In this document: one piece after another, positions 8,395 to 19,562 of the stretch
Layout of the letters: each line of letters opens with the position of its first letter
Position numbering within the stretch: the first letter of the stretch is position 1
Assembly (NCBI RefSeq): GCF_018156225.1
Contig: NZ_JAGTAR010000032.1
Span: 1-63,961 of the forward strand
DNA from: Carboxylicivirga sediminis
GTDB lineage: Bacteria > Bacteroidota > Bacteroidia > Bacteroidales > Marinilabiliaceae
Length of the DNA: 63,961 nt
Reading direction: 5' to 3'
The notes under the pieces: model-generated
The model's database searches: none
Seen by the model: only the letters and a program-made list of their open reading frames with translations
Told to the model about the DNA's origin: nothing
Translations under genes and position numbers: made by a program

Positions 8395-9240
8395 TTATAT
8401 TTTTTCCAAGGCGTTAATGATATGGCTGCAGCCGCCTGTTTTAATGTAGTCGGAGTGCTCGTCGACCGATTTAAACTGACGCTGGCAGATGTTTTTACAC
8501 AACACCTCCGAATCTGTTTGCATGTAAAATGTTCTTAAAATCTTCCTGGCATCCGGATTGTTGAACATGGCCTGAGATTTACCCTGTTCGCTTTTACTTA
8601 GCTGAAGCATTTTATACCATATGGCGGCACTCAATGCACCGCATGCGTGGCCGCTTAAGCCTATGCCACCGGCAAACCCTGCAACCATAATTGATTCCTC
8701 TTCGCTACCACCCATTTTTTTGATCAGTTCAGTTGAACAGCTATGAACAGGGATACTGAAGTCCGGTTGTTCATTAAGTCCTTTATTGGATGCATTTAAA
8801 GCTTCTGGGGTCCACTTTACTATCAGATTAAAGCAGGGGCTGAAAACAAAACCTCTGGCGAAGGTTTTTAGCATATATAGCGCCAGCTCAAATTTATTCT
8901 CCCAATTGACCCTCGAGATATCCCTGCAATTAACTGTCTTGGTTCGCTTCTGAAATGAATTAACCAATAATTTTGAAGCATTGATGGCAGTGGCAATGGC
9001 CATGTTTCTGTCTTTGTATTTGCGAAATGACTCTGTACCTATCGCTAAAGAAGCACCCCAAAGCATTCCGCATTGATGTCCTTTTTGTGCAATGCCACCT
9101 GCTAACAGGTCCGAGGCTTTTTCTTCCAAAGGTTTTACATTATCAAATTCATGATTCAACAGGTGGAACATGGCGTGTGAGCAGGCTCCGTCCTTCCAGA
9201 ATGTTTTTCGGGGATTCAATTTGGTTTTGATGGTGTTCAT
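8395..9240 (-). CDS. Tandem C_GCAxxG_C_C family redox protein
   Basis: A 281-residue cytosolic protein of the C_GCAxxG_C_C family, small putative redox-active proteins of unknown reaction. It is about twice the usual length and holds two copies of the module. Copy one has Cys20 (ACSHAM), HQCGMLWGAS with Cys57, Cys105 and Cys136. Copy two has Cys168 (HSCSTEL), HACGALSAAI with Cys200, then Cys248, Cys252 and Cys271. Both copies keep a glycine-rich stretch just before the central cysteine. It is the promoter-proximal gene of an operon with cysteine desulfurase, which points to persulfide, selenium or Fe-S chemistry. That link is inference from context. Confidence 0.85.
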   Translation of the reverse strand: MNTIKTKLNPRKTFWKDGACSHAMFHLLNHEFDNVKPLEEKASDLLAGGIAQKGHQCGMLWGASLAIGTESFRKYKDRNMAIATAINASKLLVNSFQKRTKTVNCRDISRVNWENKFELALYMLKTFARGFVFSPCFNLIVKWTPEALNASNKGLNEQPDFSIPVHSCSTELIKKMGGSEEESIMVAGFAGGIGLSGHACGALSAAIWYKMLQLSKSEQGKSQAMFNNPDARKILRTFYMQTDSEVLCKNICQRQFKSVDEHSDYIKTGGCSHIINALEKI

Positions 9241-9440
9241 CGTTTAGAGTTGTTTTTGGGGTTAGATGATTATTTCTCAAATACATTCAACGATCCGGAT
9301 TAGACATTCGAAAGAATCGGTCGTTTGATGCATATTTAATTGTATGGAAGTTACGGACTTAATTTAAAACTTGCCTAATTGTAATTGGCAAAGAGCTTAT
9401 CTTTAATAGTATTGTTGATGATAAGGGCTTTGAAAACAAC

Positions 9441-9478
9441 AAAGGCTCTGGATATGCTCCAGAGCCTTTATTATTTTT
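9441..9478. terminator. Bidirectional terminator downstream of pgi
   Basis: A 12-bp perfect stem (9441-9452 with 9458-9469) and a 5-nt loop, with A/T-rich flanks on both sides, lie about 55 bp past the pgi stop codon. The rest of the 283-bp gap to 9240 shows nothing I can name. Confidence 0.8.
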
Positions 9479-9523
9479 ACAAGCTGCAAATAGACTCACT
9501 ACTCACATCTGTGTTCTCATCTC

Positions 9524-11203
<1,680 letters not shown>

Positions 11204-11215
11204 TCAAGAAAAGTA

Positions 11216-11246
11216 AATAGCTATTAGCTTATAGCAAACAGCTATT
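11216..11246. repeat. Degenerate AGCTATTAG-type intergenic repeat
   Basis: The pgi-gpsA gap carries a run of AGCTAT/ATAGC words that resembles the copies at 31184-31208 and 34095-34119. It may be a short dispersed repeat with weak self-complementarity. Confidence 0.35.
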
Positions 11247-12241
11247 TAACGCAGATGCTCTGTCAACAGTCGTATCTCCATAGCTGGTGATATGCGATCG
11301 TAAATGATGTTGTAAACAGCCTCTGTAATGGGCATGTTTACTTTGTACTTATCATTTATTTCATGGATGCTTTTAACAGCATAGTATCCTTCGGCAATCA
11401 TCAGCATCTCCATTTGGGCATATTTTACCGAATAGCCTTTTCCAATCATGGTACCGAACATGCGGTTGCGGCTAAACTGCGAATAGGCTGTTACCAGCAA
11501 GTCGCCCAAATAGGCTGAGCTCTTGATGTCGCGCGTGATAGGATGAACGGTATCTACAAAACGCTTCATCTCTTGGATGGCATTGGAAATGAGCACGGCC
11601 TGAAAGTTATCACCATAACCCAAGCCATGACAAATACCTGATGCAACGGCCATAATATTTTTCAAAACAGCCGAGTACTCGGTGCCATAAATATCATCCG
11701 AAATGGTCGTCATGATATATGGTGTCTTCAGAAAAGCCGAAAAGGCACGACCTTTTTTGATGTCCTGACAAGCAATAGTCAGATAAGAAAGACGCTCCAA
11801 TGCTACTTCCTCGGCATGGCAAGGGCCACTGATAACACCAATTGATTCGGTAGGTACATCGTACACCTGGTTAAAATACTGACCGATGATAAGGTTCTCA
11901 TCCGGCACCAGTCCTTTAATGGCCGAGACCACAAATTTGTCTTTGAGAGGAGCTGTTAACTTCTTAAGTGCCGACTTGATAAATGCTGACGGGATAGCCA
12001 GTATGAGGATATCAGATTGCTGAACAACCTCGTTGATATCATCCGAAAAGTTAATTCGGTCCGGGTTAAATTCAACACTGGTCAGATAGTTCGGGTTGTG
12101 CCTGAAGCGTCTGAAGTCATCGATGTGTACTTGATCCCGAAAATACCAGTTGATGGATGGAACATTATTCAATAGCATTTTAGCAATAGCAGTTGCCCAG
12201 CTTCCGCTACCTATAATACCTACCTTTGATGATTCATCCAT
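11246..12241 (-). CDS. gpsA: Glycerol-3-phosphate dehydrogenase [NAD(P)+]
   Basis: Makes sn-glycerol-3-phosphate from dihydroxyacetone phosphate for phospholipid synthesis. The 331-residue length is standard. The N-terminal Rossmann fold shows GIIGSGSWATAIAKML (residues 8-23). SAIKGL (137-142) and ISGPCHAEEVA (about 163-173) are family blocks, and the catalytic lysine is expected in the SAVLKNIMAVASG segment (about 214-226). The substrate-binding region NAIQEMKRF follows. It lies between lysS and pgi on the same strand, separated from lysS by the strong hairpin at 12275-12310. Confidence 0.96.
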   Translation of the reverse strand: MDESSKVGIIGSGSWATAIAKMLLNNVPSINWYFRDQVHIDDFRRFRHNPNYLTSVEFNPDRINFSDDINEVVQQSDILILAIPSAFIKSALKKLTAPLKDKFVVSAIKGLVPDENLIIGQYFNQVYDVPTESIGVISGPCHAEEVALERLSYLTIACQDIKKGRAFSAFLKTPYIMTTISDDIYGTEYSAVLKNIMAVASGICHGLGYGDNFQAVLISNAIQEMKRFVDTVHPITRDIKSSAYLGDLLVTAYSQFSRNRMFGTMIGKGYSVKYAQMEMLMIAEGYYAVKSIHEINDKYKVNMPITEAVYNIIYDRISPAMEIRLLTEHLR

Positions 12242-12274
12242 AAATACAGTTGTTTTGAATTAGAATGTTAAAAA

Positions 12275-12310
12275 TAAGACAAAAAAGGAACAATTACCTT
12301 TTTTGTCTTA
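12275..12310 (-). terminator. Strong hairpin between lysS and gpsA
   Basis: Perfect 14-bp arms (12275-12288 and 12297-12310) flank an 8-nt loop, starting 15 bp after the lysS stop codon. On the minus strand the arm ends in a T-rich run, as expected of an intrinsic terminator or attenuator limiting read-through from lysS into gpsA. Confidence 0.75.
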
Positions 12311-12325
12311 ATTGATTAGTTCGTA

Positions 12326-14047
12326 TTAAGATAACCAGGCTTTTACATCGTCTTGCGATGGATTATTTAAGCCCAGCTTATTTTTCTTGTTATAGCCACA
12401 AATATCCTGGAAAACCTTTGTTGGCTTGGCTTCTTTCAAGGCATCCACCTTGCTGAAACCTACTTTGCGGATGACCTCGATCCATTCGGCAGGAATACCC
12501 AGCTCAGCAAATTTCTCGTCGCTATCTGGCAAGATGCGTTTCTCTGGGCGCATTTGCGGGAAGAACAACACATCCTGAATAGAATCAGAGTTGGTCATCA
12601 GCATGGTTAAACGGTCGATACCAATACCCATACCCGATGTTGGAGGCATACCGTACTCTAATGCGCGCACAAAGTCGTGGTCAATAAACATGGCTTCGTC
12701 ATCACCTTTTTCCGATAAACGCATCTGCTCCTCAAAACGCTCTTTCTGGTCGATCGGATGGTTTAGCTCTGAGTAGGCATTACAGATTTCTTTACCATTC
12801 ACCATCAACTCAAAACGCTCTGTTAACTCTGGGTTGTCGCGGTGGCGCTTAGCCAGTGGCGACATCTCCACAGGATAATCGGTGATAAACGTTGGTTGTA
12901 TGTAGTTGTGCTCACACTTCTCACCAAAAATTTCATCAATCAGCTTGCCTTTACCCATTGAGTCATCAATCTCAATTTCCAGCTCACCACATACTTTGCG
13001 CAACTCTTCTTCGTTCATGTCCGATACATCAATGCCTGTATGTTCTTTGATAGAATCAAGGATAGAGATGCGTTTGAATGGGCGTTTGAAATCAATCGTT
13101 TTATCACCTACTTGCAATTCGGTTTTATCATGCAGGTCAAGGGCGATTTTTTCCACCATCTCTTCGGTGAAGTCCATCATCCATTTATAATCTTTGTAGG
13201 CCACATAGATTTCCATCACTGTAAACTCAGGGTTGTGGGTACGATCCATACCTTCGTTACGGAAATCCTTGGCAAACTCATATACACCATCAAAACCACC
13301 AACAATTAAGCGCTTTAAGTAAAGCTCGTTGGCAATACGTAAATACAAAGGAATATCCAAGGCATTGTGGTGTGTAATAAATGGGCGCGCTGCAGCCCCA
13401 CCCGGAATTGATTGTAAAATTGGTGTTTCTACCTCCAGGTAGCCACGTTCGTTGAAGAACTGACGCATGCTGTTCATCAGCTTGGTGCGTTTGATGAATA
13501 CATCTTTAACGCCTTCGTTAACGATTAAGTCAACATAGCGCTGGCGGTAACGCAACTCAGGATCGCTGAATGCATCATACACCTTGCCATCTTTTTCTTT
13601 AACAATTGGCAGTGGCTTAAGTGATTTACTCAGGATAGTCATCTCCTGCACATGGAGGGTGGTTTCGCCCATTTGTGTCTGGAAAATAAATCCTTTTACG
13701 CCAATAATATCACCAATATCCAACAGTTTCTTGAATACGGTATTATATAATGTTTTATCCTCACCCGGACACATATCGTCGCGGTTCAGGTAAATCTGAA
13801 TACGCCCTTCGGCATCTTTTAGCTCGGCGAAAGAAGCTTTACCCATGATACGTCGGCTCATGATACGTCCGGCGATCACCACCTCTTTCAGGTTATCTTT
13901 TTCAGGATCAAATTCCTGTTTTATCTCAGTTGACAGATGAGTGGTTTTAAATTCTGCTGCCGGATACGCGTTAATACCCAGCTTGTTTAGCTCTTCTAAA
14001 CTTTTTCGTCTGATAATTTCCTGTTCGCTCAGTTCCAACGTACTCAT
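12326..14047 (-). CDS. lysS: Lysine-tRNA ligase, class II
   Basis: Charges tRNA-Lys. The 573 residues comprise an N-terminal OB-fold anticodon-binding domain (about 55-160, with [21 protein letters not shown]), the class II catalytic core (motif 2 near [15 protein letters not shown]; motif 3 [12 protein letters not shown]) and a C-terminal extension of about 70 residues that many Bacteroidota LysS proteins carry. It is the first gene of the lysS-gpsA-pgi set and has its own -7 box at 14137-14144. Start [11 protein letters not shown] fits the leader spacing. Confidence 0.97.
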   Translation of the reverse strand: MSTLELSEQEIIRRKSLEELNKLGINAYPAAEFKTTHLSTEIKQEFDPEKDNLKEVVIAGRIMSRRIMGKASFAELKDAEGRIQIYLNRDDMCPGEDKTLYNTVFKKLLDIGDIIGVKGFIFQTQMGETTLHVQEMTILSKSLKPLPIVKEKDGKVYDAFSDPELRYRQRYVDLIVNEGVKDVFIKRTKLMNSMRQFFNERGYLEVETPILQSIPGGAAARPFITHHNALDIPLYLRIANELYLKRLIVGGFDGVYEFAKDFRNEGMDRTHNPEFTVMEIYVAYKDYKWMMDFTEEMVEKIALDLHDKTELQVGDKTIDFKRPFKRISILDSIKEHTGIDVSDMNEEELRKVCGELEIEIDDSMGKGKLIDEIFGEKCEHNYIQPTFITDYPVEMSPLAKRHRDNPELTERFELMVNGKEICNAYSELNHPIDQKERFEEQMRLSEKGDDEAMFIDHDFVRALEYGMPPTSGMGIGIDRLTMLMTNSDSIQDVLFFPQMRPEKRILPDSDEKFAELGIPAEWIEVIRKVGFSKVDALKEAKPTKVFQDICGYNKKNKLGLNNPSQDDVKAWLS

Positions 14048-14136
14048 TCTATTAATCTATTTTTAGAACATTACTAAAATGACAGATTTGCCTGTCAACC
14101 GTTATTATTTCGCTTGTAAAAAGTGAAAAAGTTTTG

Positions 14137-14144
14137 CAAAGATA
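14137..14144 (-). promoter_or_regulatory. -7 box upstream of lysS
   Basis: TATCTTTG on the minus strand, a perfect TAnnTTTG match 90 bp before the lysS ATG. No convincing -33 TTG is seen. Confidence 0.5.
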
Positions 14145-14216
14145 ATGGTTTTCATCGAATTTGGTATTTTGTCATTTATAAGTTGACACACAATTAGTTT
14201 ATTTAACAGCTTGGAG

Positions 14217-14224
14217 TACATTTG
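14217..14224 (+). promoter_or_regulatory. -7 box upstream of the HAD phosphatase gene
   Basis: TACATTTG matches TAnnTTTG and ends 18 bp before the ATG at 14243, implying a very short leader. Confidence 0.5.
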
Positions 14225-14242
14225 TTATAAAAATTGCATGGT

Positions 14243-14869
14243 ATGAAAACGATTGACTTTTCGGCTGTTGATGCCTATTTGTTTGATTTAGGAGGTGTTA
14301 TTGTTGATATTAGTCCACAGGCTGCCATTGATGCCTTTGCCGCTTTAGGTTTCGTTAGTATGCAAAAGCACATTACACAAAGCCATCACGAAGGATTATT
14401 CAAACAATATGAGATTGGTGCTATAAGCGATGATGAATTTATTGCAGCCATTCAAAGTGAGCTGCCAAACGAGGTAGAGCCTAATCAGATAATAGCTGCC
14501 TGGAATGCTATGTTGGTGAGTTTGCCAAATGAACGCGTAACCTTGCTAAATAAGCTTCGCAATGAAAAACCTGTTTATTTATTGAGCAATACCAATGCCA
14601 TACATCGCAAAGCATTTATAGGCATGGCAAACGATTATGGTAATCTTGAAAAATTGTTTACTGATGTATTCTATTCCTATCGGATGCAATTAAGCAAGCC
14701 CGATGTTCGCTCGTTTAACTATGTGATTGAGAAGACCAATATTGTTCCTCGCAGGACACTGTTTTTAGATGATTCGCTCGCCAATCTGGAGGCTGCAGCC
14801 AGCTTAGGATTTCAAACTGAGTTGGTGACACAGGAAAGGGGTGTTTTAGAAATATTTAACGGATTGTAG
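14243..14869 (+). CDS. HAD-superfamily hydrolase
   Basis: A 208-residue haloacid dehalogenase-like phosphatase, subfamily IA with a helical cap. Motif I is FDLGGVIVD near residue 15, with the usual D-x-G/D variant in which a glycine occupies the second position (DLGG), as in the YihX/epoxide-hydrolase N-domain group. Motif II is LLSNTNAIH, and motif IV is LFLDDSLANLEAA. The core resembles glucose-1-phosphatase YihX, but the substrate cannot be set. I use the ATG at 14243 rather than the TTG at 14234 because it lies right behind a -7 box. The gene is divergent from lysS. Confidence 0.85.
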   Translation: MKTIDFSAVDAYLFDLGGVIVDISPQAAIDAFAALGFVSMQKHITQSHHEGLFKQYEIGAISDDEFIAAIQSELPNEVEPNQIIAAWNAMLVSLPNERVTLLNKLRNEKPVYLLSNTNAIHRKAFIGMANDYGNLEKLFTDVFYSYRMQLSKPDVRSFNYVIEKTNIVPRRTLFLDDSLANLEAAASLGFQTELVTQERGVLEIFNGL

Positions 14870-14939
14870 TTCAATGTAAGGTAGATCTTGACTTTTAAAA
14901 TATAGGTTAATAAATTTATTGATAATATATTGTATTATC

Positions 14940-15767
14940 ATGAATCGACTAACCTTAACCTTTTGTGTGGCAGTGCTTACTGGAGCGCTTACATTTGCTC
15001 AAACCATAGACTATTCAGGACCCGTCAGCGCTGCTTTGGGTTTTACAAAAGTGTTTGACAATTCCTCCATGTCAGGACTTAATAATGTGGCTAACCTGGC
15101 TTCATTTGAACATTATGCAGTAGGAGCCGCCTATCAGATGCGTTTCAATATGGATGAGATGAGTGCGCGGGCCGCAACGCTAGTAGCGCCTACCAGGTTG
15201 GGTACTTTTGGAGGTGTCATTTTTCAGAGTGGCTATTCTAAAAGCAATTATAGTCGCTACGCCTTTAGCTACAGTCGTTTGTTTGGTGAAAAAGTTTCTG
15301 CCGGTCTGCAGTTTAATTACCTGACTCATCAAATAGAAGGGGCCGATCCGGCCAATTCCTTTTATACGAGCCTTGGGTTTAACTTCCTGATATCGGAACA
15401 GTGGGCTGTTGGAGTCTTTATACAGAATCCGGAACAGAGTCAACTCAGTTACCAATCCACCAGCTATGTAATACCTGTTTTATTCAATGCGGGTTGCCGC
15501 TGGCGCCCTACTTCGCATTTTATGTTGATTGTAGAGACAGAAAAGCAGCTTGAGCGCAACCTTATTTATAAAACAGGAATTCAGTTTAGTTTTAATGAAC
15601 GGCTGTTTGTGCGTGGAGGTATTAAAAGCAACCCTGTTGAAATGACCTTTGGAGGGGGCGTTCGCTTTGCTGGATTATTCATTGACGCTGGTTTTGCACA
15701 TCATCAGCAGTTAGGAATGACTTCAGGAGTGGGACTGAGCTATTCATTTAACCGAAAACACCGTTAG
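14940..15767 (+). CDS. PorV/PorQ-like outer-membrane beta-barrel protein
   Basis: A 275-residue exported protein. The signal peptide ends at TFAQ, and the mature chain starts SGPVSAALGFTKVF... with SMSGLNNVANLA, the pattern of the PorV/PorQ (UPF0164) family of FadL-like barrels. Repeated amphipathic strands end in VGLSYSFNR. PorV-type proteins act in type IX secretion as substrate shuttles; PorQ is an auxiliary. Here the gene is paired with a second barrel gene 1 nt downstream, and no other por genes are in the window, so a T9SS role is only suggested. ATG 14940 is chosen because it opens directly on the signal peptide. Confidence 0.65.
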   Translation: MNRLTLTFCVAVLTGALTFAQTIDYSGPVSAALGFTKVFDNSSMSGLNNVANLASFEHYAVGAAYQMRFNMDEMSARAATLVAPTRLGTFGGVIFQSGYSKSNYSRYAFSYSRLFGEKVSAGLQFNYLTHQIEGADPANSFYTSLGFNFLISEQWAVGVFIQNPEQSQLSYQSTSYVIPVLFNAGCRWRPTSHFMLIVETEKQLERNLIYKTGIQFSFNERLFVRGGIKSNPVEMTFGGGVRFAGLFIDAGFAHHQQLGMTSGVGLSYSFNRKHR

Positions 15768-15768
15768 T

Positions 15769-17793
15769 ATGAAGCGCTTGTTCTTTTTACTCACAGTCTG
15801 CCTCATACCTTTTGGTGTTATTTCACAACAAGCCGGAGACATTCAAAAACTCATTAGTGACATGCTTGAATCTTTAGCTGATAAACAATTGCTAAAAGCC
15901 GACTATGAAGAGCTGGTGAACGACTTAATCGCCTTGAATCAGCAGCCTATCAACCTCAATACCGCCACTAAAAGTGATTTGGAGCAATTGTTTTTCCTGA
16001 CTGACTACCAAATAGAAAACTTCCTGTACTACCGCTATACCAATGGGCCGCTTTATAGTATATATGAGCTGCAGGCTGTTGAGCGGATGGATAGCCTCAC
16101 AATTAGAAATATGCTGCCTTTTGTGGTGGTTGAGGAATTAGGTAGTGCTCCATCCAAACGAGTGATGGGTCAAATCATGGCGCGTGTCCAAAGTACTATT
16201 CAAACACCACTTGGCTACAAGCCTAAAAATGACTCAGTAGCGGCTGCTTACCTGGGAGGAAAAGAGAAATGGATGACCCGCGGACGTATTGGGTTTGGCG
16301 ATAAAGTGGAAGCTGGTTTTACATTGGAGAAAGATCAGGGCGAGCAAGCTATCCCGGAGTATTTCCCGGCAGCTGACTTTACATCAGGTTTTCTGCGACT
16401 TAATCAGCCTTTGAAGTTTATTGATACATGGATAGTCGGCGACTATCGCTTGTCCTTTGGACAGGGGCTGGCTGTGTGGACTGATATGGCCTTTTCCAAA
16501 TCGCCTGAAACGGCACAGTTACGCCGTCGTCCCAAAGGCATTAACTCTTACACATCGGTTAACGAAAGCTCTTTTTTAAGAGGCACAGCCTTGCAGCTTA
16601 AATTTGGCAGGTGGATGGTTGCACCATTCGTGTCCTATAAAAAACGCGATGCTTCGACATTGGAAGACTCGGTGGAGAATCAGTATTTATCCTCTTTACA
16701 AGAAACCGGTTATCATCGCACAGTAACCGAGCTATCGAACAGGTATGCTGTTAATGAACTGGTGTATGGTGGGCGTATTGGGTATCACCATCATTTATTT
16801 CAGCTGGAAACAGGGTATGCTAATTGGTCCGTCGATCAAGCGATTGCTCCCAAAGAACACCTGAAGGACAAGTACCGATTTACCGGAAGCGACCAGGAGA
16901 GTGTATGGCTGTCTCATTCCATTTTTCTGAACAGACTGATGATTTTTGGTGAAGTGGCGCTGCAGAACCAGGTCGATTATGGTATTTACCAGGGGATGAC
17001 CTACAATGCGGGAAGCGATGTGGTGGTTTCCTTTGCTTATCGGAAATACAGCAGAGGATATACTGCCATTTTATCGAACCCATTCTCCGAATCATCAACA
17101 CCGGCTGGCGAGTCGGGTTTATTCGCATCCATGAGTTTTAAGCCACTGGCAAAATTGGAACTAAAGGCCTTTGCCGATGTGTTTTCATACGATTGGTTGC
17201 GATACAATGTGTACCGCCCTTCCGATGGATTCGAATGGTTTTTACAGGCCGATTATCGTATTAATGATGTTCATTCGGCTTATTTGCGCTATAAGTCAAG
17301 TCAAAAGGAGATTAATGGCTATCAAAGTACCGCCAATTATGAGATTAACACCTATCAAAAGGATAATATCCGCCTGTTTTATGCCTTAAATTCCAGTGAG
17401 AAGTGGCGGTTTCAAACCCAAATTGAGTATGCCTTTTACAATGAGAGCGAGCAGGAGTCGAACGGTTGGATGGCCTTTCAGGATGTCCGGTTTAAGGCTA
17501 GTCAAAGTTACATTATGTCGTTGCGTTATGTGCTGTTCGACATCGATGATTATGACAGTCGCATCTACAGTTACGAACCCGATGTGTTGTATGCCTTTAC
17601 CATACCGGCCTATCTCAATGCTGGTTCTCGCGTAATATGTAATCTGAGTTATTCGCCACTGCCAAATCTTCGTCTTTGGGGCCGCCTTGCTCACACAAGT
17701 TATACTAACCTTGAAGAGATAGGTTCTGGTAATCAGTTAATCAAAGGCCATCAGTTCACAGAGTGGAAACTTCAGCTTCAATATCGCTTTTAG
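15769..17793 (+). CDS. Helix-hairpin-helix domain outer-membrane barrel protein
   Basis: A 674-residue exported protein. After the signal peptide (ends about residue 20) comes a ComEA/PulK-like helix-hairpin-helix domain (about 45-110: LNQQPINLNTATKSDLEQLF, then TNGPLYSIYELQAVERM). The remaining 550 residues are an aromatic-rich beta-barrel ending in WKLQLQYRF, with the C-terminal Phe typical of outer-membrane proteins. This architecture is common in Bacteroidota but uncharacterised. A periplasmic HhH is usually a DNA- or protein-binding element, so DNA uptake is one idea. The gene follows the PorV-like gene with a 1-nt gap, so the two are almost certainly cotranscribed. Confidence 0.75.
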   Translation: MKRLFFLLTVCLIPFGVISQQAGDIQKLISDMLESLADKQLLKADYEELVNDLIALNQQPINLNTATKSDLEQLFFLTDYQIENFLYYRYTNGPLYSIYELQAVERMDSLTIRNMLPFVVVEELGSAPSKRVMGQIMARVQSTIQTPLGYKPKNDSVAAAYLGGKEKWMTRGRIGFGDKVEAGFTLEKDQGEQAIPEYFPAADFTSGFLRLNQPLKFIDTWIVGDYRLSFGQGLAVWTDMAFSKSPETAQLRRRPKGINSYTSVNESSFLRGTALQLKFGRWMVAPFVSYKKRDASTLEDSVENQYLSSLQETGYHRTVTELSNRYAVNELVYGGRIGYHHHLFQLETGYANWSVDQAIAPKEHLKDKYRFTGSDQESVWLSHSIFLNRLMIFGEVALQNQVDYGIYQGMTYNAGSDVVVSFAYRKYSRGYTAILSNPFSESSTPAGESGLFASMSFKPLAKLELKAFADVFSYDWLRYNVYRPSDGFEWFLQADYRINDVHSAYLRYKSSQKEINGYQSTANYEINTYQKDNIRLFYALNSSEKWRFQTQIEYAFYNESEQESNGWMAFQDVRFKASQSYIMSLRYVLFDIDDYDSRIYSYEPDVLYAFTIPAYLNAGSRVICNLSYSPLPNLRLWGRLAHTSYTNLEEIGSGNQLIKGHQFTEWKLQLQYRF

Positions 17794-17897
17794 CCCGTGT
17801 GATTAAAATTGCATAAAATGCTGCCACGAAAGCCAGCGTTAAGCTATTCCTATTTCGAATCATTTGCTATTTTTACAGTGAACAAATCACCTGTATC

Positions 17898-18341
17898 ATG
17901 GAAAAGAAGAAGGAAACAGCCATTGAAGCCTTTTACAATGGCCATAACTGCGCACAATCGGTTCTGAAGGCTTATGCAGATGAGTTAAAGTTTGACGAGG
18001 AACAGGCGCTGGCTTTAGCGCTAGGGTTTGGTGGGGGAATGGGTAAAATGCAGAAAGCCTGCGGAGCTGTTACGGGGGCTTATATGGTGATTGGATTGCG
18101 CAATTCAAAGGCCATTGCCGATTTTGATGAGCGAAAAGAGAAAACCCCTGAAATGGTGCAGGCCTTTCGCAAGCAGTTCTGTCAACGGCACCAGACCGAC
18201 CAGTGCGTCCACCTTTTAGGTTGCGATATACGCACCGATGCAGGCAGACAATACTTCAATGATCACAAGTTGAAAGACAAGGTTTGCTCCAAGTGCATTG
18301 AGTCTTCGCTACAGATATTGGATGAACTTTTTAAACACTAA
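17898..18341 (+). CDS. C_GCAxxG_C_C family protein
   Basis: A 147-residue single-module member of the family whose duplicated form is at 8395-9240. Conserved cysteines are Cys18 (GHNCAQSV), Cys55 in KACGAVTGA, and the C-terminal group Cys95, Cys103, Cys109, Cys130 and Cys133. The glycine-rich stretch GFGGGMGKM precedes the GCAxxG-like motif (here ACGAVTG). It is 3 nt upstream of sbcD, which suggests cotranscription with the SbcCD nuclease, although no functional link is known. A redox or metal-binding role is assumed for the family. Confidence 0.9.
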   Translation: MEKKKETAIEAFYNGHNCAQSVLKAYADELKFDEEQALALALGFGGGMGKMQKACGAVTGAYMVIGLRNSKAIADFDERKEKTPEMVQAFRKQFCQRHQTDQCVHLLGCDIRTDAGRQYFNDHKLKDKVCSKCIESSLQILDELFKH

Positions 18342-18344
18342 TGC

Positions 18345-19559
18345 ATGCGAATACTTCATACCTCAGATTGGCACATTGGGCAAAAGTTACATGGTAATGA
18401 TCGGGAGGAAGAACATCAACTTTTCTTCGATTGGCTGAAGCAAAAGATTAATGAATTACAAATAGATGTTCTATTGGTGGCTGGTGATGTTTTCGATGTG
18501 GGTTTCCCATCCAATAGTGCGCTTAAGTTGTATTATAACTTTTTGACCTCTCTCATTCATACGCACTGCAGCCAGGTGATCATTACAGGAGGTAACCACG
18601 ATTATATCAGCACACTTGAAGCACCTTCTGAAATACTTTCGGCCTTAAACATACAGGTAATAGGCGGTGCCAAATCATCAATTGCAGATGAAATTATTGA
18701 GCTGGCTGTTAACGGACAAACCGAATGCGTAGTAGCGGCCGTGCCATTTTTACGCGATAAAGATATCCGGCAGGTGAATGCGGGGGAGTCCTATGAAGAC
18801 AGTGTGAAAGCTACCAATCAAGGTATTGTCAAACATTATGAGCAAGTAGCGGCAGAGGCGAAAGCATTTAAGTGCCCGATAATTGCCATGGGACACTTGT
18901 ATGTGCAGGGGGCTGGGTTATCGGACAGTGAGCGCGATATTCATATAGGTAACCTGGCGGGTTTGCAGGCAACATCATTCCCCAATGTATTTGATTATGT
19001 GGCCTTGGGGCACATTCATCGGCCCCAAAAGTTATCGGCTGATGGAAAAATACGCTATTCAGGTTCACCCCTGCCTTTGAGCTTCTCAGAGCGAAAGGAT
19101 AATAAGCAACTGGTGTTACTGGATGTACGAAAGGATCAAACAATCGAAATGGCAGAGCTAAAAGTCCCCAGTTTCAGAAAGCTTATTCGTGTAAGCGGCA
19201 CCTTTGAGGAGGTGAAAACAGCATTAAAAAACTACCGGGGAGAATCACAACTGGCCGATTGGGCCGAAGTGCTTGTTGAGGAAGAGCAAATGGATACGGC
19301 CATTCGCCAGAGTTTTGAGAAACTGATTGAGGAAACAAATCAGGCTGACAACAATTTGATGGTGATAAAACCCTTGCTGAAGTTTGCAGGAGGGAATGAA
19401 ATGGATGATAGTGTTGTAACGACTTCCTTGAGTGATTTAAGTGTACAAGATGTATTCAACAGCCTTTTGGACAATAAACAAGTGAGCAACGTCGATACCC
19501 TTAACCAAACATTCGCCGAATTGTTGGATCAGTTTTATCATCAGACGGAAAAAGAATAG
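18345..19559 (+). CDS. sbcD: DNA double-strand break repair nuclease SbcD
   Basis: The Mre11-type subunit of the SbcCD complex, which trims DNA ends, removes protein blocks and opens hairpins. The 404 residues start with the metallophosphoesterase motif TSDWHIGQKLHG (6-17), followed by AGDVFDVG, GGNHDY and the ALGHIHRPQ motif that supply the Mn ligands. The C-terminal part is the capping domain that contacts SbcC. The ATG at 18345 has a 3-nt gap after the preceding gene, and sbcC starts 3 nt after the stop. Confidence 0.95.
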   Translation: MRILHTSDWHIGQKLHGNDREEEHQLFFDWLKQKINELQIDVLLVAGDVFDVGFPSNSALKLYYNFLTSLIHTHCSQVIITGGNHDYISTLEAPSEILSALNIQVIGGAKSSIADEIIELAVNGQTECVVAAVPFLRDKDIRQVNAGESYEDSVKATNQGIVKHYEQVAAEAKAFKCPIIAMGHLYVQGAGLSDSERDIHIGNLAGLQATSFPNVFDYVALGHIHRPQKLSADGKIRYSGSPLPLSFSERKDNKQLVLLDVRKDQTIEMAELKVPSFRKLIRVSGTFEEVKTALKNYRGESQLADWAEVLVEEEQMDTAIRQSFEKLIEETNQADNNLMVIKPLLKFAGGNEMDDSVVTTSLSDLSVQDVFNSLLDNKQVSNVDTLNQTFAELLDQFYHQTEKE

Positions 19560-19562
19560 TGC

